64,000 nt of DNA from Icerya purchasi (Eukaryota > Arthropoda > Insecta > Hemiptera > Monophlebidae), in assembly GCA_039619475.1 (NCBI GenBank), contig CM077115.1, forward strand, positions 552,442,826 through 552,506,825, given 5' to 3'. The translations under genes and the position numbers were made by a program. Shown here piece by piece: positions 34,025-45,700 of the stretch. The notes beneath the pieces were generated by a model. The model did not search any database, was not told the DNA's origin, and worked only from the letters and a program-made list of their open reading frames with translations. The first letter of the stretch is position 1, and every line of letters begins with the position of its first letter.

Positions 34025-37000
34025 CGCATCAGCTAAGACGACAGTCGTACAATATTACAAGGAACCCGAGGCGAACACTTTTCGTAAGCAACTGCAAGAT
34101 TTACAGCTAGGGGACAACATGAGTCCATCTCACCTACCGGTAGAAATGCAAGCTTTCGCGCTGGATCTGAGATCAGTGATACAATTTTGAAACAAATGTG
34201 GTTGGAACACTTACCGTATCGGGCAAGAGGAGTTCTCGCGACACTCAACGATTCGATGCTGCTTAATAAGATTGCCGAAATAGCCGATAAAGTGATTGCA
34301 GCTGCACCGCCGTCAATACATGCTGCGTCAAAATAAAATACCACGTCCTCTCATATTGACGAGATGCGCAGTACGCTGAACCATCTAGTCAAAAGAATGG
34401 ACGATTTAATGCAGCGACATCATGAACAATACTTGCCAACAAGGCAAAAATCATATCACTCATTGCTGCGGTCTAATCCAAGTCGCCCGCACGCGTCGAG
34501 CCGAATATATTATGCCCCGCCCAAATCAAACCGCGCCCCTAACTGGCAGAGTCAAGGGAAAAACAACTTTAACGATGACAATCCATTCTGTGGGTACCAT
34601 CAAGAATTCGGAAGCGCCGCAACAAAGTGCCGATCACCGTGTATATACCAAGTTCATAGTGATCAAGCAACCTTACATGTATAAAAATCAACCGGCCAAA
34701 GTGAAGAGGGTTTCATCGCTACCGAGTACAACGATATTTTCGAAAATTGACCTGTGCCATGCATACAACCAAATTCCCATGTTTGCGTAAGATGCGCCGA
34801 AAACAGCTATCATAACACCGTTTGGATTATTTGAATTTCGAGTGATGCCATTCGGGCTCAGAAATGCCAGCGCTACGTTTCAGTGAGTAATGGATTCCTT
34901 ATTTCGCAATATGTGCCGTATGCAATAGCGTACGTGGACGACATCTTAAAAACATCAAAAACAAGAGAGGAGGACATCATTCAATTACGCTGGGTCCTTG
35001 AGACGGTTCAAAACGCGGGTTTAGAAATCAACATCGAAAATGCACATTCGCAAAACCAGTCGTAAGTTTTGTGGGTTATCAGATCTCTGCTTCTGGAATC
35101 GCACCCGATCCCGCTCGTGTAAAAGCGATCCGTTGCTTTATAGGTATTGATTTTTACAAACGTTTCCAATTACTACGGGCTCTTAGATTTAACGCGGAAT
35201 ACAAAAAAACAATGATAAAACCCCCGCGGTGTGATTGTCCTCTGCGACCGTGTCGTTTGAACAACTTAACCAGATTTCAATTGACGGTGTGTCGTTGTCA
35301 CATTCCGCGCCGATCATTTTATCGGGTGATGCGATTGATACGACAATTGGTGTATGCCTTCCCTAATTATTAAAAATGAATGATCTAGAACCGCTAGCTT
35401 TTTTTTTTCTCGTCGCTTGTCACTAGCTGAAATGTGTTATAGCACACATACGATCGCAAATTGTTGGCCGTGTTTTCAAGCCTAAAATACTTTAGAGATT
35501 TGTTAGAAGGAACCGGAATCATAATAGGGGTTGATTAGAAACCCATACGCGCTCGGAAGCGCTTATTGATATTTGGGTAAGTCGTTACGGAGTTTCACAA
35601 ATTATAACAACTGATCGCGGATCGCAATTTACGTTGGCCTTATTCACATCTTTGACAAATTGCTCCGGAATTTGCCACATACATACCACTGCGTGCACTT
35701 CGAAATCGAACGGTCGGGTAGAGCGAAGTCATCGAACAATTAAACAGGCGTTACGAATACATAAAACGGCATGGACCCAAGCCTTACCCTTGGTATTACT
35801 AGGAATTCGTACATCAGCGGAACCGAACACACCTGCACCGTGTGAAAACTGTTATTCGTCTCATTATTACGCTTACTGGGAGACATATTTAACACTCCGC
35901 CAAATACCGTGGACTAGTACGAATTTTTAAGATTATTGCATACAATTTTTCAAACATTAAAACCACACGGAAAACCGACCTAACGCGAGAAACATATTTG
36001 TCCATCCGAAGTTGCAGGAATGTTCGTTTTCGTTCATTCGGCGAGACGCAAGCAGAAAAAGTATTGAACCGATATATGAAGGTCTGTTTAAGGTAATTAT
36101 GCGCGTATCACCCTTTCTTGTCTTTCAGTTAGCAGATCGGCAGGACAGTATCAGTATTGATCGCTTAAAGCCGGCATTCCTTTTAACCGAATATGATATC
36201 CAGGTAGACCCAGATACTGGAAACACCAGCGAGTAATCCAGGCAGCTCTGCACCACAGACGGCTACGAACGTTACAAGATTGGGACACAGAGTACGTCTG
36301 CCCGCTCGATTTTCCGATTAAATGACAACCCACATGAATACATGTATCGGTGTAGAATAATAACAGGGTAATTACTATTACATTATCCAATAAATAATGA
36401 ATTGCGATTTTTGTCTACTCGATGTATATGTACCTACGTTTCGTTTAACTTCGTATTAGTATATAAGTCGTCACAATGTGCCTCATAAACATGATATTAA
36501 AAATAATAACTCTGCCTAGTTTTACCTCTCTTTCTGTATTGATATCAACATATTGTTGTTAATCGCAGTCGTCTAAAAGTTACCTTTAAGAGATTTTAGA
36601 CTGATGCAAATTTTGTGTAAACTTATTCACATCCTAAAACTAGCTATGACGCGTGTGTACAATGTTATACAATCTAAATATAATTATTACCTTTTTCTTT
36701 TTTTCTTTGTTATCGCTATTTTTCTAGATTAATCGTGCGAAATTGGTGGTACGAAATTGTAACCCGCTAATTTCATTATTTGTATACTAAAATTTTTATT
36801 GTTTTATATTTCTTTGTGTCGTTATTTTATAAGCTTTAACAATCCTGTAGTAGATTTTGTAATACTACGTACCAGCTTCGCTTATTTTTTTTTTTTTTTT
36901 TTTTTTTGGTTTAATTTTAATCGTTCGTCCGGATATAAATGTTTATTTTCAATATCACGGTGCCAACGCTGACTGGTTACAATTCTATGTCAACGTTACG

Positions 37001-37495
37001 CATATGCAATCGATATAATATGAAATTTCAGTTTACGCCTAATATTGTTAGTGTCCATTATTTTCCGTCGACGTTACATAAATGATATCGATATCATATC
37101 GACTTTTAGTTCACGCCTAATATTTTTGTAGTCCATTATTTTATCTTAATAATTACCCTAGTTTTTCTTTGTTTTGTTTTGTTGTTTTTCTTGTTATTTT
37201 CTAAAAGGAGGGAGGGGGGGTAATGTAACGTTATTGCGTTAATAATATTTATCATATTAAATTTTAAATTTTATATATCGTGATATTCAACTTATCGATA
37301 TATTGAAATTGATTCAAAAAGGCGTGTTGCAATTTCTAACCAAGTGAATTAGCGAACCGAGCGAACAGAAATGATAAGCGCATTTATTCGAATTTTACAT
37401 GTTTGATATTCAAATAAAGTTATTTTAATCATTAAGTTATGAATCATTTGAAATAGACTGAATAAACCTAATTGTAGCTAAATCGCGGCGCTACA
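34025..37495 (+). mobile_element. Ty3/Gypsy LTR retrotransposon, 5' truncated, decayed
   Basis: Order: gag (LGDNMSPSHLP, WLEHLPYRARGVLATLNDS, CGYHQEFGSAATKC; about 34090-34640), RT ([46 protein letters not shown] with YVDD; 34738-34960), integrase (TTDRGSQFT, CTSKSNGRVERSHRTIKQAL; about 35607-35760) and the integrase C-terminal domain (FIRRDASRKSIEPIYEG, SIDRLKPAFLL; 36027-36190). RNase H is not readable. A polypurine tract AAAGGAGGGAGGGGGGG at 37204-37220 sits just before the 3' LTR. No 5' LTR is present. Confidence 0.88.
37224..37495 (+). repeat. 3' LTR of the Gypsy relic
   Basis: 272 bp, begins TGTAACGTTATTGCG after the polypurine tract and ends GGCGCTACA. TG...CA ends are as expected. 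No second copy of this LTR is in the window. Confidence 0.75.
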
Positions 37496-37499
37496 ATAC

Positions 37500-38060
37500 G
37501 ATGGATGTGAAGTATGCTAAAATTAACGTTTTTAAGCCATTACATATGCGTTGCATGATTAATAACGGCTCTGACTGTTTTTCAGACAGGTTTAATTATT
37601 CGAATAAGATCGCAAAATACTTAACATTGCCTTACAAAAACTGTGTACATTTTCGATAGGAAAAATGTAGCGATCCGGTCTAGAGGGATGAATAGTTATT
37701 GTTTTATAGGGTGGTATGTTACACGTTTCTTACTGATTAGCATCGAGTTCTGTTATAACATTTTTGTTTCGATGTTAATTTAATTTTTGGTTATATAGTA
37801 ATATGTCATCCTCAAGGAAACCTTCCGAAAATGCGATTCCATCAACTTTATAGTTATCTAGAAGTTTGCAATCTGTGCAGTCATTTGCAAAATGTATAAT
37901 ATGTATTCATTTAAAATTAAAAAAAAAAAAAAAAAACAAAAAAAAACCAGGTATTCTAGCAATTAGATTCTAATCTATTTTCCAACGCCCTGTCTATTTA
38001 TTACCCTAAAAAACCATAGCCACTGTCCTACAAATGTAGTTATGCGAAGTTATTTAAAAT
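37500..38060. other. Region with no recognised gene
   Basis: AT-rich; poly(A) at 37919-37946. Confidence 0.45.
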
Positions 38061-38061
38061 A

Positions 38062-38420
38062 TTTTTTTTTTTTTTTGTAGGTGCACCAGCGACATTGACC
38101 CAACAACAGGAAAAGCTAAGCTAAAAAACTAAATAGCTAGGCGGTCCGAAATGGACGCAACAAAGGACAGCAGTGCAGGCACCATAGAAGATGAGGTAAA
38201 GGAGAGGATAAAGAAATTGTTATAGGGTGTAGGGAGATTTAATGACAAGAGCTGGCCGTAAATAAGGGAGCGTTTATTACGAAGAGCAGGACACTCGAAA
38301 AAAATGTGATCAGCATCACCTATACGAGGAAGATTACAATCAAAATATTTTCTTTATAGTATTGTATTCAAAGTGGTACGATCATGTCTCATCGTAAATG
38401 TACAGGTTTTGTATGGCTAG
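38062..38420 (-). pseudogene. LINE 3'-end relic (RNase H family) with poly(A)
   Basis: Minus sense: CNLPRIGDADHIFFECPALR (about 38335-38276), SLIYGQLLSLNLPTP, and a short 3' end TCAATGTCGCTGGTGCACCT followed by poly(A), seen as T-run 38062-38077. Same family as 1169-2030 and 28120-28750. Confidence 0.72.
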
Positions 38421-38424
38421 CGGA

Positions 38425-39285
38425 AGCTAGCATGCAATAAAGAAGTTCACTTCCCGTTATTGTGATTGTGATATGTCTAATGCGCATGTGCAAAAGATTT
38501 TAGTTATTATAGGGAAGAGTTTTAATTTTTACTTGATAACAAGTGTATCTCAAAATTACATTTTTTATATTGAATTTACTAAACTTTTACATAATCTTTA
38601 AAAATTTTAAGCAGAGCATTTTTTTTTACTTTTTTTGTTGTTATTCAATTTGAATTGTTTTTAGATTTTCTATTATCCATTTTCAATATATACAACCGTT
38701 ATAATAGTTTTTTTACTCCTGATATTTAAATAATTGATTACGCGTAGAAAGATATTTAAATTAAAAATTTGATTGCCGGCGTTTAAATATTAAATTTTTA
38801 CAAGCTATAAGTGCTCACCAGACGTTTAATTGAAATAGCCTACATACGTATGCCGAAGATTTGCAATGTAGCACGATAGACCATATTTTCTGTTTTTTTA
38901 AAAAAATTGAATCCAGTGGTTAAAGGTTTAGTATGTTACTCGATATATAATTACTGATCAGAATATTGCTAGAAGTGAAATTTTTAATTTTACCACTTGA
39001 AATAAATGTTACCTATTCTACATTTTACAGATTGCAAGAAAATGGTATTTTCCAGCATTGAAATAAATTTTATATAAGGTACACGAAAGAATTTTTTTGT
39101 GTTTTACCGATCTTTATAATTTTGATGCAATTACCAAAAATTAACTAAATTTTGACTTTGAAGCTACCAAAATAGATTTATATAATGAATATAATGAATA
39201 AAGCGATCTGCACTAAACATAATAATCGAAATAACTAAATGCAGATATCGTATGATAACGACAAAAAAGAGAACAAAAGTGGGGT
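38425..39285. other. Region with no recognised gene
   Basis: AT-rich DNA upstream of the Crmp/DHP 5' end. No motif supports a feature. Confidence 0.4.
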
Positions 39286-39289
39286 GCTA

Positions 39290-39757
39290 TCGTGCGACAT
39301 CGCAAATCTGCGGCATATGTAGGCCTTTTCAATTCCAGTCGTTTCTGTTGAAATTTCGTTCAGGTGTGCGTTGTGGCTAATTACGGCGAACGCAATTCAT
39401 ACTAGTTTATCAAATATTAACTTCACGTCCGAGTGCAGTGTTTCGTTCACGCATGCCGCATCCGTTTTTTTTTTTTATACATTTTAAAGTAGCTGTTTTT
39501 TTGTTGTTTTTTTTCTAGCGTTAGCGAGTTCACATAGAGTCACTTTGTAGTTGATATTTACAACGGTCGCTATATTGTTAAAGTGTAAAAACAGGCGTGT
39601 GTATTGTTACACAAACACATGGACTTTCTGCTTTCTACCGTAATTTGCAATTAACCGTTTTAATCTAATTTCACTGTAATTCGTTAGTTAATAATATTAC
39701 ATTACAGCGCTTGTTGTTCTACTCGTTGAACTGACTAGATCTGAAACTTATTACAAT
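39290..39757 (+). promoter_or_regulatory. Putative promoter and 5' UTR of the Crmp/DHP gene
   Basis: This is the stretch just upstream of the start codon. It is a little richer in CG dinucleotides than its surroundings (39320-39460), followed by T-rich runs and a TATA-like stretch near 39475. The transcription start cannot be fixed from sequence; the span is inferred from position alone. Confidence 0.3.
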
Positions 39758-39764
39758 ATGTCCG
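39758..39764 (+). CDS. Crmp: Crmp/DHP coding exon 1 (Met-Ser + 1 nt)
   Basis: ATGTCCG followed by a strong donor, GTAAGT, at 39765. The leftover G joins CG at the start of exon 2 to make an Ala codon. A seven-base coding start exon is easily missed by gene finders. Confidence 0.75.
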
Positions 39765-42700
39765 GTAAGTACTAGTTAACTTAGAAATTATATTCGCAAT
39801 TTTTCATCACAGGTCAGACTTAGTTTTAAAAAAGGATATATATTTTTGTTATCATCTTTTATTCGCCTTTTTAATTTACATAAAACAATTATTAGTTTAC
39901 GGAAGTACGGTGTAATGAAATTAATAGAGTTGAAAAACCGTACGTGTTGTCTATACAACACTCCCCTGTAAGTTTGATTTTAACCGTGAATTGGTTGTAT
40001 TTTATTTAGTTCTGGTTTTTGAGAAAAGATAAATTTAAATCCTGTTGTTAACCAGCACGTAAATAGACGTATGTTTTATTAAAATCGAGTGTTGTATTTG
40101 TATACGTTACTAAATGTTGTGAAAAGGACAAGTGGTTAACTTTATTTTAGAAAATCTTGCTAAATTCTTATGTTTTATTTCCGTTGTAACAAAAAACAAT
40201 AATCGAAAAGTGAAATAAGATAAACAAAATGCGTCTAAATTTACAGTGCAAGTTCGTACGGTTTTTCTTAAGGTACATGCGCTATTTTCTGATGAAATGT
40301 TCATAATTGAAATTTCAAACGTTGCTAGTTTATTTATGTTTAGGCTTAATTATTGTGTCGGAAAGTATCGGCTGTGTTCTTACAATCTGAAGTTTGCATG
40401 AACTTGAATTCGTTTTTGAAGGTTTCATCCTTTAAAGTTTTTATAATATAGGTTTTTCGCATGTAGCGAAATTATATTCGAATTTAAAGAAAGAAGTTTT
40501 TAAGGTTATTGTTAAAAATTTTAAAAACTGTGAATGCATCTAAAATTTGGAGTTTTTTTAAATACCCTCAACGTTAATGCTTTAAAATAAATTTTCCCGC
40601 TTAAACGTTTATGGAAACTACTTAATATTTTTTCTTTAACATGTGATAATTTTATTTTACTCGTTGGAAAAAATATTGAATAATTTTTTAATTTAAAATT
40701 TTTACAGCGAATACGGAAAGCGGTAACAAGAATGTGGGAGCGAAGAAAATACCGTTTCATTTACAGGTTATTGATGTTATCTAATTTTCATATATAACTT
40801 GTTTAAATTTTCCATCGTTAATTATTAAAATTATTATATTTGTTTACGTAGAATGCAAATTACAATACACTCATGTGTCAACGATTGAAAAATAATATTT
40901 AAGGGTACATTGCAAAGTGACTTTTTCGTTTTATTTTGTCCGCAAATAAAAAGTGTACCCTATTTGTGCTGTCCGTTAATTTTTTAATAAAAGTAGGATA
41001 CTAAATCGTGCAATAGTGAAATAAATGAAATTTCGTTAAAAAATAATTTTAACAATTCCTCTCCGGCATTGTTAAAGGATCACTTTTCAGAATTGTTTTT
41101 ATCGTAATTATATTTTATGAAAGATTAACGTTTTAATTATTTTGATTTTAGTTAATTGGTAATTTTTTACTTTGTAAAAATGTTATTGATTCGAAACGTT
41201 CAATGAGTTTTTCTATCCACGGACAGAAAACATATATCATCATCATTTTGCGACGCGTAAATATTAATGAAAAAATAAATAAATAGGAATTTGATGAGAT
41301 TGAAAAATTGCAAAAAGTCTAGAGTAGGGAGGAATTAAGCAATAGGATAATAATTTCAGTGTGCATTAGATAGTTTTATTGTTTATCCGAAAATGATTGG
41401 TATATACAACTGGTCTTTTTTTTTCTTTCTTTTTTTCTTTAAAAGATCGTTACATTTATAATACGCTCACATATGTGATTTTTAAAAAATTTATCTGCTG
41501 TTGTAGAGTTCTCAGAATCGCATTCTCATTAAAAATGGTATAGTAGTTAACGTTGACGATTCAGAGGATGTTAGTGTCTATATTGAAGATGGTAAAATTA
41601 AGTAAGTATTCTAAAATATTACATTGACTTTAGTGTTATATTTTTGATTATTTGTATAAATGCCTCCAATTGTCGCTAAAGCCGAATTGCTAGAACGATC
41701 GGACTACCAATTACTGAAGAATATTAGCTAATAGTCGTGTGGAGGACAATCTTGAGAATTCACACGGATATCGCTGTGCATAAAAGCATTTGGATTGCAA
41801 TCGTACAGCGATTAAAAATCAATTATTCGCCGTATCAGCCTCAAGTATGTAACTTTGCATACACATTCGTTTGCATACAGGATATTGTTTGCCTTTAAAA
41901 TTCAATGATGATGCGTAACTGGCTCCGTTCTCGTCTATTTTAAGATGCCTGGCTCTCAAACCTCTCTTGAATCTTTATCGCTCTTCTGCTTTTCGAAATA
42001 TGACCTATTTGAGGTGTAAATATTCGTTATTTTCCTAACTTATTCGGCCCATATCGAAGATACAAGGCTAGGGAGAGTTAAAAAAAAAAAAAAGGTGCTA
42101 TGGACCTTGCTTTTAGATTTTGTATTACGTATTAATTTCCGGACGGGAAATGGATTTTAAAGACTAACCGGGATCGAATTTATCAGCGGTTAGAATAATT
42201 ATGGAGGTATGTTAGCAAGAATCGAATTGAATACGTTCATGCCAATCGTTACGTAATTTTGGTTACGGTGAAGCGGAACAGACGGTAGTCGATAATTATG
42301 CGAAAAAAGTGTTTGCATAAATCTGTGAGAGATTTTTGTATGTTTAGTGCAGGATAACGTAACTGTTTACACATTCTTCTTAACGAATACCGTTTGACTC
42401 TTGTTCTTGATTATCAGTCTAGTGTTAATAGTAATAGAGAAAGTCAATAAAAAGTTTACTAATGAAAATTAAAAACATACGTATAAAATCACAAATTACG
42501 TAGCGGTTCAAAAGGTAAAGAAGTAAAAACGAGAATAGCCTAATGTACCAAAGCTTTAATAATGGTCTATGTACTAAATGTGAATGCGCGGTATTAATAT
42601 CGCACAAGAAAATTCAAATTGCTTTAAAATAATGGAATACGAATAAATACAAGAGCACTGTTATGCAGATTGAAAATGTAACAAATACGAATAATAAAGA

Positions 42701-45700
42701 AATCCTCGATGTGATTTACGTTGAGTGTATTTTTTGTGAACTTCTTGATATGTACTACCTTTAAAGCTGCTTTCACGCTTAATTAGTCTAGTAGCGTCGG
42801 ACGGTCACCAACCTGTTTCATATTGGTTTCAAGTAAATGATACTCCTCACTATAAGTATCAAATCCAGTTCTGTATTTTTCAATCCTATTTCGCCTCGGT
42901 TAAGACTAGTGTTTCACGCAAGCCGAATTTTATCAGTCTTTTCCATCGATTTTTAGGATTCTATATACATATAATGTACAAAATCGTAATAAGATGGTTC
43001 AGAAACGACAAAAATATTCAATTGAAATATGCAATAACTCACGATCGGATCGATTTATAAACTTCAAATTCTGATTAAAATTCTCTTTAAGACAATCTAC
43101 GACTTTAAGCTAACCGATCACCCTGGGCGCCAAAAAAACTCAAAAACCCGCCAAGAATATATAATATGGAATATAAAATGATCTCAAAAATCACTTAAAA
43201 ATTCATAATTCATCACTTGATAAACCTATTATAAAAATGAAATTCAAAATACAAAACAAAACATAAAAGATTTTTCATGAAAACAAAAAGTTACGGTTAA
43301 AAAATTATATGACCCCTCTTCTTTTTGGGCCTCAAAACAGCAAAAAAATTTATCGCCGCTTTTTTAAAGTCTTCATTTGTTTTTAAGGAAAAATTAAAAA
43401 CTTACGGTTCTGTTTGATTGTTCTAAATCGAGTGACGAAGTCGATATTTCCGCGCATTAAAATTATAAATAAACCGTAAGATCATAGGAGTATATTAGTA
43501 TATATGTTATTTTGTGCATCGGTTTTTTTTTTTCTTTTTAATTCGTAGAAAATGTCGCACTCGTAAAATATTGCAAGTTTTTTAATAATGTAAATTTTGT
43601 TCAGATCTTTTTATTTTCCAGCATAATTAATTGAATTTTAAAACCGAATTAGAGTTGATTTTGGATGTACTGATATCTTTTAAAATAATAGGCGGGATAA
43701 GTGAAAATATTCCTAATTATAATTAAAAAGTTAAAAGTTTGAATTAATAATATAAGAATATTTATTTTTGCGCGTGCTCGTTTACAATTTCAAATAAATC
43801 GTACAACAAAATGCATATTTTTAATGATAATTCACATTTTTTTTTTTTTTATAACATTTTATAATTTTAATCTTTCGCTCTTTAAATTAATGCGCTAAGT
43901 TTTGATCGCGAGGATAAATGAACGGAATCGCTAAAATATTTTTCCTTTTTGTTTTTTCGAAAAATTAATTATCTGTTTTAGTAGTAACTTCGGCTATAGG
44001 GAATACGTCATCGTTTCTAGGATTCAAGAGTTATTTATGCGTTTGTTTTAATTCTATCGACTTCAGTTTATAAATTACATTTGCAATGTTGACTTAATTT
44101 GTGTGTCGGTTTCTTTATTTCAAGTTAATCTATTTTAACAATTTATTTTTTATTTAGACAAATCGGACGGAATCTGATAGTACCGGGCGGTACCCGTGTA
44201 ATTGATGCTAGAGGAATGTTTGTACTACCAGGTATATTTATTATTTTTTGATATTAAAATTGTTTATTTTCGTTTTTGTTCCCTTTTAGCATTTTCAAGT
44301 TGACAAATTTTTCAAATTACGAAACATTTACCTAGTTATCATATATTTTCATCAAGTTTAGTAATGCTATAAAACACAAGTTGTTTATAATAAAGTTGAC
44401 AATGTTTAATATTTTCAGTATTTTCTATAATTTCTTCGTCTTTGTTATTCTTTAATAAACGTTCAGTAACATTTCCAAAATCGTAAATGATAAAATTCAT
44501 TATTCTGGAATTTATCAGTTCTTTTTTTTTTTTTTATTTTCTGTAATATTTCACGAATCATCTAAATTAATAACTCGTTTTCAGTCGGCTTATTAATATA
44601 ACTTCATATTAACTTTATTTATCGTGATAATACAACTTATTAATATGATTGTAATCCATACTTATTGTGTTAATCTCACACACTTATTATACACAATGAT
44701 ATTTAATCTATCTTCATGGTATATATTAAAAACAAATAAAAGTAAAACTAAGAATAATAAATCCGTCAACAATTGGTAAAAGATGTGTAGTCAACATTAA
44801 TTAGTAAATTTTGGAAACGTAATAAAGAAATTATAGTACCGTTTGCAAAAACACCATTAAATGAAAAGTACTGTAATGAAATAAATCTCATACAACATAT
44901 AGCAACAGATCATAATTACAATGAAAATAATGGTATTTTTTTAGAAAAATTTTAAATTTAAAAGTACAAAACCAAATTATAAATTGATTAAGTTCACTTA
45001 CATACATTCCTCCGTATGTAAAGTAACACAACTATTAAAATACAATAACAATCGCACTGACAATAACTTATACAGTAAATTAATTAATGTTCATTGTTTG
45101 TCTAATATAAATACTAAGTTCGAAAATCCAGCTATATACATGTTAACTTGCAGAACTTGTAAGAAAGTTTACATAGGTCGAACAAAAAGATCCTTCACTC
45201 TTAGATGTAAGGAGCACATATGTTTGCGTTACGTTATGGTTGTATTGACAAGTCAATATAAGCCAAGCATTTAATTTTAGAGAAACATATACCGCAGGTA
45301 ATAACACAGATGAGGATTGAACGGTATTAAAAATTATTAAAGACAATAAAAGTTTAGACTTCGCTGAAAATTATTACATTCACAAGTACAGAGATAACAT
45401 TATTAATAACAATTTGCCGAATAATAATCCATTATTTAATATTTATCTAATATCTTTAAACGAGCAATTCTCGTGTGTATATACATATATATATATATAT
45501 ATGTCGCGTATCTCGGAAACGGCTCTAACGATTTGCATGAAATTTGCACACTAGGGATATTTTGGGCCAATAAATCGATCTGGCAAGATCTAATCCACGG
45601 CAAAATTCGATTTCGCGAGTTTTAAATGAATTTTAAAGTTTCCAGTATGATACGAATCAGGGTTGGTGGCGCGATCTTTCGACGACGACCTAATAGATAA

